Source: an uncultured Pelagibacteraceae bacterium (lineage in GTDB: Bacteria > Pseudomonadota > Alphaproteobacteria > Pelagibacterales > Pelagibacteraceae). From it: 38,751 nucleotides of DNA. Location: contig CABXCB010000005.1 in NCBI GenBank assembly GCA_902510635.1, positions 1-38,751 of the forward strand. Direction: 5' to 3'. This document shows, one piece after another, positions 18,190 through 26,554 of this stretch. The position numbers were made by a program, and so were the translations under genes. Position 1 is the stretch's first letter, and every line of letters begins with the position of its first letter. The notes beneath the pieces are model-generated. The model worked only from the letters and a program-made list of their open reading frames with translations, did no database searches and was not told the DNA's origin.

Positions 18190-20571
18190 TTAAGCTGCCT
18201 TAGCATTAGATTTTTTCATTGATTTACATGCTTTCCAAACTTTTTCTGCAGTAGCTGGCATTGTAATTTCTTGCCCCCCTAATGCATCTATAACTGCATT
18301 CATTACTGTTGGAGGAGCAGCTATTGCTCCAGCTTCTCCACATCCTTTAACTCCTAAAGGATTAGTTGTAGCATGTGTGCAAGTGTAACCTATGTTAAAC
18401 TCTGGAAAATTATCTGCTCTAGGCATCGTATAATCCATGTATGAGCCTGTCATTAATTGGCCAGTTTCATCATATTCTGCATTTTCATAAAGTGCTTGAC
18501 CTATACCTTGTGCTAAACCACCATGAACTTGTCCTTCAACTATCATTGGATTAACAATTCTTCCAAAATCATCACATGCAGTATACTTTTCAAGTTTTAC
18601 TTCTCCAGTATCTGGATCTATCTCAACTTCTGCAATATGCGATCCTGCTGGAAATGAAAAATTTGCAGGATCAAAAAAAGATGTTTCTTTAAGTCCTGGC
18701 TCTTCACCTTCGGGTAAAGGGGATTTAAATTCACTATCTCTTGAACCTGGTAAATATAAAGCAAATGCAACTTCACCAATTGTTTTCTTTTTATTTGATT
18801 TTGCAACAATGAATTCTCCATCTTTAAAATCAACTTCATCAGGACTTGCCTCAAGCATTTTTGCTGCAACTCTTTTACCTTTTTCAACAATCTTATTACA
18901 TGCTTTAACGATTGCAATTCCACCAACAGTCAATGATCTGGATCCATATGTTCCCATACCGAAAGTACCTTTGTCAGTGTCTCCATGTACTATATCTATA
19001 TTTTCCATTGGAACTCCAAGTTCATCTGCAGCTATTTGTGCAAATGTTGTTTGGTGACTTTGACCGTGTGAATGGGATCCTGTATAAACTGTTACTTGTC
19101 CTGTAGGGTTGAATCTGACTTCTGCGGATTCCCATAAACCAACTCCACATCCTAATGACATAACTGCTGCCGATGGCGCGATACCACAAGCTTCAAAATA
19201 AGATGTAACACCTATTCCTCTTAATTTTCCTCTAGACTCAGAATCTTTTTTACGTGCTTGAAAACCATCATAGTCAGCCATTTGTTTAGCTTTATCTAAA
19301 CCCGCAACATAATCACCAGAATCTACAGTATGGACTAAGGTTTGTTTAAATGGAAAACTTGATGGAAAATTTTTCTTTCTAATTTCTGTTCTATCAATTC
19401 CTAATTCCATGGCAGTTTTTTCAACAAGTCTTTCAATAGTGTATGTAGCCTCTGGTCTGCCTGCTCCTCTGTAGGCATCTACTGGTGCAGTATTTGTAAA
19501 AACGGCTTTTACATTTGAGTAAGCTGCAGGGATATCATAAACACCAGTGGCGCATGGTCCAAACAAATAAGTTGGTGTAACAGTTCCAAATACTCTTGCA
19601 TAAGCTCCTAAGTTAGCAATAGTTTCATTTTTAAATCCTAAAAATTTTCCATCGTTTGTTACTGCTAATTCAGCATGAGTAACATGGTCTCTACCATGTA
19701 TATCTGTTAAAAATGATTCAGATCTTTCTGCAACCCATTTTATTGCTCTATTAATTTTTTTTGCTGCCCAACTACAGACAATATCTTCGTTATAAACATT
19801 AATTTTTGAACCAAAACCACCTCCTACATCTGGAGCAACAACTCTTAATTTATGCTCTGGAGCCACATTTCCAAACGCAGACATAATTAATCTTGATAAA
19901 TGAGGATTTTGACTTGTAGTATAAAGTGTAATTTCATCACTTCCAGAATTGTAATCAGCAACACATGCCCTTGGTTCCATTGCATTTGGTACAAGCCTAT
20001 TATTGATTATATCTATTGAAATTACTTTATCAGCTTTATCGAAAGCTTCTTTTACTTTCTGTCTATCACCAAGCAACCAATCAAAGCATAAATTTTTATT
20101 TATACCATCATGAATAGCATCACCTTTCATTGCATCAGCAGTGCCTGTTACTGCTTTTAAAACTTTATAATCAACTTTAACCATCTCTGCTGCAACTTTT
20201 GCCTCGTCTAGGCTATCGGCTATAACAATTGCAATTGGGTCTCCAACGAAATTGACGTTATCTTTTGCTAAAGGAGGGTTAGCAGGACATTTCATTTCAG
20301 TACCATCTTCACTTCTAATTGCCCATCCAGCAATTAAACCTCCAATTTTATCTTCAGCAATTTCATTTCCAGTTAAAATACTCACTACACCAGAGGCTTT
20401 TGATGCTTTAGAAATATCTAATTTTTTAATTTTTGCTCTTGCATGTGGAGATCTAACAAATACGGCATGTGTTTGGTTAACTAAATTAATATCAGATGTA
20501 TATCTTCCTTTACCTGTTAAAAATCTTTTATCTTCTTTTCTTTCAACTCTTGATCCTACTAAACTTGCCAT
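18190..20571 (-). CDS. Xanthine oxidase-family molybdenum-binding large subunit, form-II CoxL-like
   Basis: 793 aa; DVGGGFGSKINVYNEDIV, AYRGAGRPEATYTIERL (form II signature), GCGEAGAIAAPPTVMNAVIDAL catalytic Glu. Confidence 0.95.
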   Translation of the reverse strand: MASLVGSRVERKEDKRFLTGKGRYTSDINLVNQTHAVFVRSPHARAKIKKLDISKASKASGVVSILTGNEIAEDKIGGLIAGWAIRSEDGTEMKCPANPPLAKDNVNFVGDPIAIVIADSLDEAKVAAEMVKVDYKVLKAVTGTADAMKGDAIHDGINKNLCFDWLLGDRQKVKEAFDKADKVISIDIINNRLVPNAMEPRACVADYNSGSDEITLYTTSQNPHLSRLIMSAFGNVAPEHKLRVVAPDVGGGFGSKINVYNEDIVCSWAAKKINRAIKWVAERSESFLTDIHGRDHVTHAELAVTNDGKFLGFKNETIANLGAYARVFGTVTPTYLFGPCATGVYDIPAAYSNVKAVFTNTAPVDAYRGAGRPEATYTIERLVEKTAMELGIDRTEIRKKNFPSSFPFKQTLVHTVDSGDYVAGLDKAKQMADYDGFQARKKDSESRGKLRGIGVTSYFEACGIAPSAAVMSLGCGVGLWESAEVRFNPTGQVTVYTGSHSHGQSHQTTFAQIAADELGVPMENIDIVHGDTDKGTFGMGTYGSRSLTVGGIAIVKACNKIVEKGKRVAAKMLEASPDEVDFKDGEFIVAKSNKKKTIGEVAFALYLPGSRDSEFKSPLPEGEEPGLKETSFFDPANFSFPAGSHIAEVEIDPDTGEVKLEKYTACDDFGRIVNPMIVEGQVHGGLAQGIGQALYENAEYDETGQLMTGSYMDYTMPRADNFPEFNIGYTCTHATTNPLGVKGCGEAGAIAAPPTVMNAVIDALGGQEITMPATAEKVWKACKSMKKSNAKAA

Positions 20572-20590
20572 AACTATTTTTCCCTTTCTT

Positions 20591-21052
20591 TTACATTTTA
20601 GATGATGCTTCTTTTACTGCGGCTACTATATTTTGGTAACCAGTGCATCTACAAATATTTCCTTCTAGCCAATCTCTAATTTCTTTATCTGATGGATCTT
20701 TATTTTTATTTAATAAATCTATTGCACTCATAACCATGCCTGGAGTGCAAAATCCACATTGTAATCCATGCATCTTTTTAAATGCTTCCTGCATTGGATG
20801 CATTTTTCCATTACTAGCCAAGCCTTCAATTGTTGTAACTTTTGAGTCCGCTATATCAGCTGCTAATGTAGTGCAACTTTTTAAAGATTCTCCATCTACA
20901 TGAACTACACAAGCTCCGCATTGGCTAGTGTCACAACCAACGTGTGTTCCTGTTAAATTTAAATGATCTCTTAAAAAAGTTGATAACAAAGTATTATCTG
21001 GAACGGTTTTGGTAACTTTTTTGCCGTTCACATCAAGTGTGATCTCAGTCAT
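20591..21052 (-). CDS. Molybdenum hydroxylase 2x[2Fe-2S] small subunit (CoxS-like)
   Basis: 153 aa; [47 protein letters not shown]. Confidence 0.96.
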   Translation of the reverse strand: MTEITLDVNGKKVTKTVPDNTLLSTFLRDHLNLTGTHVGCDTSQCGACVVHVDGESLKSCTTLAADIADSKVTTIEGLASNGKMHPMQEAFKKMHGLQCGFCTPGMVMSAIDLLNKNKDPSDKEIRDWLEGNICRCTGYQNIVAAVKEASSKM

Positions 21053-21141
21053 AAGGTTCCGCCTTCCTTAATTATTTAAATTATCTTATGATTTTATCGA
21101 TGGTGTAACAAGCAAAAATAATTCTACTTATACTAGAAGAT

Positions 21142-21720
21142 TTAAAAAAAATTGTATAAAACAATGATAATTATTAAGGCTACTAAAGAATATAAAATAA
21201 TTTTTTTATTTATTTTATTCGATTTTATGATTTCGACATTTGCTACTTTCTCTTCTTTAGAATTAGAATCTTTAGGCTCACTTGAAGGGGATATTAGCTC
21301 TGAAAACTTTCCAAAAAATACATCTGCCATTTTTTTAGCTGTCATGTCTATAAGTCTTGATCCAACCTGTGCAATTTTTCCACCTACATTCGCATCAACA
21401 GTATATATTAAATTTGTCTCACCATTTATATCTTCTAATTTTACATCTGCTTCACCAGATGCAAATCCTACTGGTGAATTTCCAGACCCACTAATTTTAT
21501 AACTATTTGGTGCGTCGATGTCCTTAAGCTCTATATCTCCTGTAAAACTTGCATTAAATGGACCAATTTTATTTTTTGCAGTAGCTGTAAATTCAGTATC
21601 TGATTTTTTTATAAATTCTTCACAGCCTGGTATTGCTTTTTTAAGAATTTCTGGATTATTTAATGCTTCCCAAACCTTTTGTTTTTCTAGTTTAATTTGA
21701 TATGATCCAGATAATTTCAT
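21142..21720 (-). CDS. CoxG-like SRPBCC protein with C-terminal TM anchor
   Basis: 192 aa; MKLSGSYQIKLEKQKVWEALNNPEILKKAIPGCEEF, C-terminal helix KKIILYSLVALIIIIVLYNFF. Confidence 0.9.
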   Translation of the reverse strand: MKLSGSYQIKLEKQKVWEALNNPEILKKAIPGCEEFIKKSDTEFTATAKNKIGPFNASFTGDIELKDIDAPNSYKISGSGNSPVGFASGEADVKLEDINGETNLIYTVDANVGGKIAQVGSRLIDMTAKKMADVFFGKFSELISPSSEPKDSNSKEEKVANVEIIKSNKINKKIILYSLVALIIIIVLYNFF

Positions 21721-21750
21721 TAGTATAACAAAACTTTAACACAAATTATT

Positions 21751-21996
21751 ATGGATGATAATACAAAAAAGGAATTACAGTCAGCTGTATTCGAAAGACT
21801 GGTAAATCATTTTAGAGAAAGAAAAGATGTTCAAAATATAGATATAATGAATCTTGCTGGTTTTTGCAGAAACTGTTTATCAAAATGGTACAGGGAAGAG
21901 GCAGAAAAAAAAGGTATTTCAATATCAGACCCTGATGCGAGAAAACATGTTTATGGAATGCCCTACTCAGAGTGGAAAGAAAAATATCAAAAATAA
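21751..21996 (+). CDS. DUF1244 family protein
   Basis: 81 aa; FERLVNHFRERKDVQNIDIMNLAGFCRNCLSKWYREEAEKKG...MPYSEWKEKYQ. Confidence 0.85.
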   Translation: MDDNTKKELQSAVFERLVNHFRERKDVQNIDIMNLAGFCRNCLSKWYREEAEKKGISISDPDARKHVYGMPYSEWKEKYQK

Positions 21997-22008
21997 TTTT
22001 TTTTTCCA

Positions 22009-22866
22009 GTGATAAAATTTCTACCACTAATATTTATTTTACTTTGGTCTTCTGCTTTTATAACTACAAAGCCAATCATTGACTTTAGTGATCCATTTGC
22101 AGCTTTAAGTTTTAGATTTTTTATAGTTTCAATAGGGTTCTACTTATTCTCGGTATTTACAAAACAAAAAATTTTAGCTGACTTAAAAAATATTTTACCT
22201 TCAATTTCAACAGGAATATTATTTCATGGTTTTTATCTTGGTGGCGTTTTTTATTCTATTTCAATAGGTCTTCCTACTGGAATAACAGCGCTGATAGTTA
22301 CATTACAACCTGTTTTAACAAATGCTTTAGCTGGACCTATGTTAAATGAAAAAATTACTTGGAAAAAATGGTTAGGTGTTTTTTTAGGATTTGTTGGAGC
22401 AAGTTTAGTAATAGGTTTTGATATAGGAAAAACACTACCTGCAGCTGGAGTAGTGGCAGCATTTATATCATTAATATCGGTTACATCAGCAACACTATGG
22501 CAAAAAAAAATAAGTAATAATCTCCCCTTGTCGACAAGTAATATGTATCAAGCAATTGGAGGATTTTTATTCCATTTAATTATAATTATTTTTTTTATTC
22601 AAAAACCATTTATAGATTTTTCATCTACATTTATAATTGCAATGAGCCATCAAATATTATTGGTTTCATTTGGAGCATTTACTATTTTAATGTTTTTAAT
22701 AAAAAGAAATTCAGCAAGTAAAACTGTCTCTGTTTTTTTTCTAATACCTCCTACTTCAGCAATTATGGCTTTTGTTTTTTTAGGAGAAAATTTAGATGCT
22801 ATTGATATATTTGGTTTTTTAATTGCAACCTTAGGAGTTTATATTGCAACAAGAGAAAAAAATTAA
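22009..22866 (+). CDS. EamA/DMT-superfamily transporter (GTG start)
   Basis: 285 aa, about 10 TM, LPLIFILLWSSAFITTKPIIDFSDPFAALSFRF. Confidence 0.87.
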   Translation: MIKFLPLIFILLWSSAFITTKPIIDFSDPFAALSFRFFIVSIGFYLFSVFTKQKILADLKNILPSISTGILFHGFYLGGVFYSISIGLPTGITALIVTLQPVLTNALAGPMLNEKITWKKWLGVFLGFVGASLVIGFDIGKTLPAAGVVAAFISLISVTSATLWQKKISNNLPLSTSNMYQAIGGFLFHLIIIIFFIQKPFIDFSSTFIIAMSHQILLVSFGAFTILMFLIKRNSASKTVSVFFLIPPTSAIMAFVFLGENLDAIDIFGFLIATLGVYIATREKN

Positions 22867-22870
22867 AATT

Positions 22871-23371
22871 TTATTTTTCCTTAAGTCTTGGAAATAATTC
22901 TACAAAATTACAAGGTTTATGATTAATATCTAATTGATGAACTAAAACTTCATCCCATGCATCAGTTACACCTCCTGATGAACCTGGTAATGCAAATATA
23001 TATTTGCCATTAGCCAGTACCGCACATGCTCTTGACTGAATTGAGGAAGTGCCAACAGTTTTTAAACTAATTGTTCTAAATATCTCACCAAATCCTGGTA
23101 TGTGTTTATCTGCTATTTCATCTAATGCTTCAGGAGTAATATCTCTTCCTGTCAAACCGGTACCTCCAGTTGTGATAATTACATCAATTTTTTTTTTCTT
23201 TATCCAGTCTTTTAATATTTTTTTAATTGCTTTTTTACTATCTTTACAAATTTTTCTCTCTACTAAATTATGATTGGCCTTACTTATTTTATCTACTAAA
23301 ATATTTCCTGACTTGTCAGTTTTTAAAGTTCTTGTATCCGTAACTGTTAATAATGCTATATTTACAATCAT
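22871..23371 (-). CDS. moaB: Molybdenum cofactor biosynthesis protein MoaB/MogA family
   Basis: 166 aa; NIALLTVTDTR, VIITTGGTGLTGRDITPEAL, GTSSIQSRACAVLANGKYIFALPGSSGG; C-terminus KPCNFVELFPRLKEK resembles MoaB. Confidence 0.88.
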   Translation of the reverse strand: MIVNIALLTVTDTRTLKTDKSGNILVDKISKANHNLVERKICKDSKKAIKKILKDWIKKKKIDVIITTGGTGLTGRDITPEALDEIADKHIPGFGEIFRTISLKTVGTSSIQSRACAVLANGKYIFALPGSSGGVTDAWDEVLVHQLDINHKPCNFVELFPRLKEK

Positions 23372-23380
23372 AAAATTTAA

Positions 23381-24127
23381 ATGATTATATTATCAATTTT
23401 ATTTTTTGTAACTGCTATATTATATGCCAGTGTTGGTTTTGGTGGTGGGTCAACTTATCTAGCGCTACTGCTAATATGGGGCGTACCCTACTATATTTTT
23501 CCAGTGATAGCTTTGATATGTAATATATTTGTTGTTTCAGGGAATAGCTTTAATTACATAAAAGCTGGAAATCTAAATTTAAAATTATTGATACCTTATT
23601 TAATAGGTTCAATTCCTTTAGCTTTTATTGGTGGCTCCTTAGAAATAGATAAAAACCAATTTGAAATTTTTTTATTTATAGTCTTAACAATTGCTGGAAT
23701 ACTGCTTTTAATAAATTTCAAATCCTATGAGGATAATGAATCGACATATAGAAATATTCCAATTTTAATATCAATTTTAATTGGAGGAATATTAGGTTTT
23801 GTTTCTGGAGTAGTTGGAATTGGAGGAGGAATATTTTTAAGTCCTATACTTTTTTTAATGAAAGCAGCTAAACCAAAACATATTGTTACAGCTGCCTCTT
23901 TATTTATTCTTATCAATTCTACATCTGGAGTTATTGGTCAATTAACTAAAAATATAGTTTTAAGTGATATATCGAATTACTGGTATTTATTTTTAATAGT
24001 AATTATTGGTGGTCATTTTGGCAATTTTTTAAATTTAAAAATATTTCCAACGAGATTACTTGCATTGGTTACATCTGTTTTGGTATTATTTGTAGCTATT
24101 AGAATGGGTATTAAATTATTTTTTTAA
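23381..24127 (+). CDS. TSUP/TauE-SafE family permease
   Basis: 248 aa multi-TM; YASVGFGGGSTYLALLLIWGV and GFVSGVVGIGGGIFLSPILFLM repeats. Confidence 0.9.
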   Translation: MIILSILFFVTAILYASVGFGGGSTYLALLLIWGVPYYIFPVIALICNIFVVSGNSFNYIKAGNLNLKLLIPYLIGSIPLAFIGGSLEIDKNQFEIFLFIVLTIAGILLLINFKSYEDNESTYRNIPILISILIGGILGFVSGVVGIGGGIFLSPILFLMKAAKPKHIVTAASLFILINSTSGVIGQLTKNIVLSDISNYWYLFLIVIIGGHFGNFLNLKIFPTRLLALVTSVLVLFVAIRMGIKLFF

Positions 24128-24128
24128 T

Positions 24129-25046
24129 ATGGATTTAAATTATTTTAAAAAAACAAGAATTTTAGATGCAGGTATGGGTCAAGAGTTGCTTGCAAGAGGA
24201 CTTGTAACTAAAGGAACCCTTTGGTCAGCGACTTCGTTAATAGATAAAAAATTTAATAGCTTGGTAGTTGATACTCATCTTTCTGCTATCGAAGCAGGAG
24301 CAGAAGTAATATTAACAAATACTTTTACTACTAGAAGAGTAAGAATGGAGCAAAATCAAGTTGGAGATCTTTTTCAATTTGCAAATCAAAAAGCTTGTGA
24401 GCTTGCTGAAAAGGCAAGAGAATTATCAAAAAAAAATATTTTAATCGCAGGTAGTCTTCCTGCTCAAAATGACACTTATGAGGTTGATAAAAGAGATCGA
24501 AATATAATTGAAAAAGATTTTTTTGATCAAGCCAGTTTAATTAATCCTTATATTGATTTTTTTTATTTAGATGTACTCTCTAGTGGAAGAGAAGTAGAGA
24601 TGGCATTAAATGTTATTCATAAATTAAATAAACCAGTGTTAGTTGGTTTGCATTTAAAGAAAAATGGAAAGCTTCCATCTGGTGAATCAATAACTGAAGT
24701 TGTAAAAAAATATAAGAATACTAAATGGTTAGGAGTAGTTGCTGCATGCGTATCGTTAGAAATAATAGATCAAACGGCAAATGAATTAAAAAACTTAGAC
24801 ATGCCATTTGGTTTTAAAGCAAATTTATGGGCTGTGGATGAGCCCTTGCCTGTTCATAGATTCAATACAGCTGGACACAATGAAGTTGGAAAAAATCCAA
24901 ATATTACTTTAGGAAAAAGGGAAGAAATTACAGGTAAAGTATTCTGCGAATTTGCAAAAAAAATTATTAAAAAGGGAGCAACAATTTTAGGAGGTTGTTG
25001 TGAAACTGATTCATCTCACATTAAAGAATTGTCTAAACTGAAGTAA
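24129..25046 (+). CDS. Homocysteine S-methyltransferase family protein
   Basis: 305 aa; LDAGMGQELLARG, EVILTNTF, C-terminal zinc motif GGCCETDSSHI. Confidence 0.9.
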   Translation: MDLNYFKKTRILDAGMGQELLARGLVTKGTLWSATSLIDKKFNSLVVDTHLSAIEAGAEVILTNTFTTRRVRMEQNQVGDLFQFANQKACELAEKARELSKKNILIAGSLPAQNDTYEVDKRDRNIIEKDFFDQASLINPYIDFFYLDVLSSGREVEMALNVIHKLNKPVLVGLHLKKNGKLPSGESITEVVKKYKNTKWLGVVAACVSLEIIDQTANELKNLDMPFGFKANLWAVDEPLPVHRFNTAGHNEVGKNPNITLGKREEITGKVFCEFAKKIIKKGATILGGCCETDSSHIKELSKLK

Positions 25047-25926
25047 CTTTAGTTTTATTCGATGTTTTAACTAAATAAATTCCTAAAATAACTAGCAGTA
25101 ATGAAACAATAACTTTTGAAGTTATAAGTTCATTTAAAAATATATATCCAAGTATAACTCCAAATATTGGAATTAAAAAAGCAACTTGAGATTGGAAAAT
25201 TACACCATTATTTTTCAAAATATGAAATCTTAATAACCACGCAACACCAGTTGGAAAAACACCAAGATATAATAATGCAATCATAGAATCTAAACTTGGG
25301 GATAAATTCCAGGGTTGCTCAAAGAACATTGAAATCGGAAATACAATTATTGATCCCCAAATTAATATTGAGGCTGTTACATTTTCATTTTTCTTTTTAC
25401 TAATTTTTAAAGTTAAAATCCCTCCAATAACATAGCATGTGGAACCTAGTAAAATTGCGAGAGCATAAATTATATTTTCTGTATTAATTAATACTTTATC
25501 TGAAAATAAAAAAACTATTCCCGAAAATCCAATTAATATTCCAAAACTCTTAAACCAATTAAATTTTTCATTTTCAGTAAAAAAATGTGCAAGAATAGTT
25601 GCGCTTAGAGGTGTAGTTGCCATAAGAATTGCAGCAAGATTACTTTGTACTTTTTGAACGCCATAAGCAATTAAAAAAAACGGTATTACAAGATTTATGA
25701 ATCCAATTGATGCAAACCATAACCAGTCTTTTGAAAATGCTTCAATCTTTATTCTTTTTACTAAACATAAAAATACAACTGGTATAGCCCCAAGAAAAAT
25801 TCTAAAAAATGCAATTGTTACAGGTCCAAAAGAGTAAGTTGCAATTTTAATATTAAAAAATGCAGATGCCCAAATTAAAGATAATGTTCCTAACAATAAA
25901 TAATCTAGAGGTTTTGGATTATTCAT
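25033..25926 (-). CDS. EamA/DMT-superfamily transporter
   Basis: 297 aa, about 10 TM, LLLGTLSLIWASAFFNIKIATYSFGPVTIAFFRI. Confidence 0.88.
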   Translation of the reverse strand: MNNPKPLDYLLLGTLSLIWASAFFNIKIATYSFGPVTIAFFRIFLGAIPVVFLCLVKRIKIEAFSKDWLWFASIGFINLVIPFFLIAYGVQKVQSNLAAILMATTPLSATILAHFFTENEKFNWFKSFGILIGFSGIVFLFSDKVLINTENIIYALAILLGSTCYVIGGILTLKISKKKNENVTASILIWGSIIVFPISMFFEQPWNLSPSLDSMIALLYLGVFPTGVAWLLRFHILKNNGVIFQSQVAFLIPIFGVILGYIFLNELITSKVIVSLLLVILGIYLVKTSNKTKVTSV

Positions 25927-26405
25927 TCAGATATATCTTTTACTGATCCTTTTGTAATTTTACAAAGATTATCAAAATTAATTTTGAAAATACTATAAGG
26001 ATGACCTGCAGCCGCAAATAAATTTGTAAATCTTGCTAATGACTTGTCTATAAAAATATTAACTTTATTTAAATGTCCTACTGGAGAAACTCCTCCAATT
26101 GTAAACCCTGTTATTTCTTTTACTTGATCAGCATTTGCCATACTTACATCTTTTTCATTTAACAATTTTTTTATTTTATTTAAGGAACACCTCTTATCAC
26201 CAGCAACTAAACATAACAAGAATGAGCTTTGTCTTCTAAGTAATAAGCTTTTTACGATAGAGCCAATTTCGGTTTTTAAACTTTCTGCAGCATCTTTTGC
26301 TGTTCTAGCTGTAGTATCTAAGTTTTGGACTTTTATCGATTGATCAAAGTCATTCAAAACTTTCGTTACCCGTTTTACTGACTCTTTATTTAATAAATCA
26401 TCCAT
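25923..26405 (-). CDS. YbaK/EbsC (aminoacyl-tRNA deacylase-like) protein
   Basis: 160 aa; GSIVKSLLLRRQSSFLLCLVAGDKRCSLNKI, EITGFTIGGVSPVGHLNKVNIFIDKSL. Confidence 0.88.
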   Translation of the reverse strand: MDDLLNKESVKRVTKVLNDFDQSIKVQNLDTTARTAKDAAESLKTEIGSIVKSLLLRRQSSFLLCLVAGDKRCSLNKIKKLLNEKDVSMANADQVKEITGFTIGGVSPVGHLNKVNIFIDKSLARFTNLFAAAGHPYSIFKINFDNLCKITKGSVKDISE

Positions 26406-26554
26406 TCAACTAATAATTGTAATAATTTGTGAATTGATAATTTCATATTAATAGCCATTTATCCATGTAAGAAGTGCATAGGTGATATCTTATTATATTA
26501 TCTACTTATTACTGTATTTTTTGATATTAAATTCGAATATAAGCAGAAAAAATT

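Noticed and set aside
18618-18926. Minus-strand 102-aa ORF inside coxL in another frame
   Set aside because: Fully nested in the 793-aa CoxL-like gene; Leu/Lys-rich out-of-frame translation.
20252-21700. Plus-strand ORFs 20252-20605, 20643-20903, 21152-21502 and 21518-21700
   Set aside because: Antisense to CoxL, CoxS and CoxG genes that have clear family motifs.
18190-21720. Operon labelled as aerobic CO dehydrogenase
   Set aside because: The large subunit has the form-II AYRGAGR loop and lacks the form-I Cys motif; substrate left open.
21812-22027. Minus-strand 71-aa ORF
   Set aside because: Antisense to the DUF1244 gene, which has conserved motifs.
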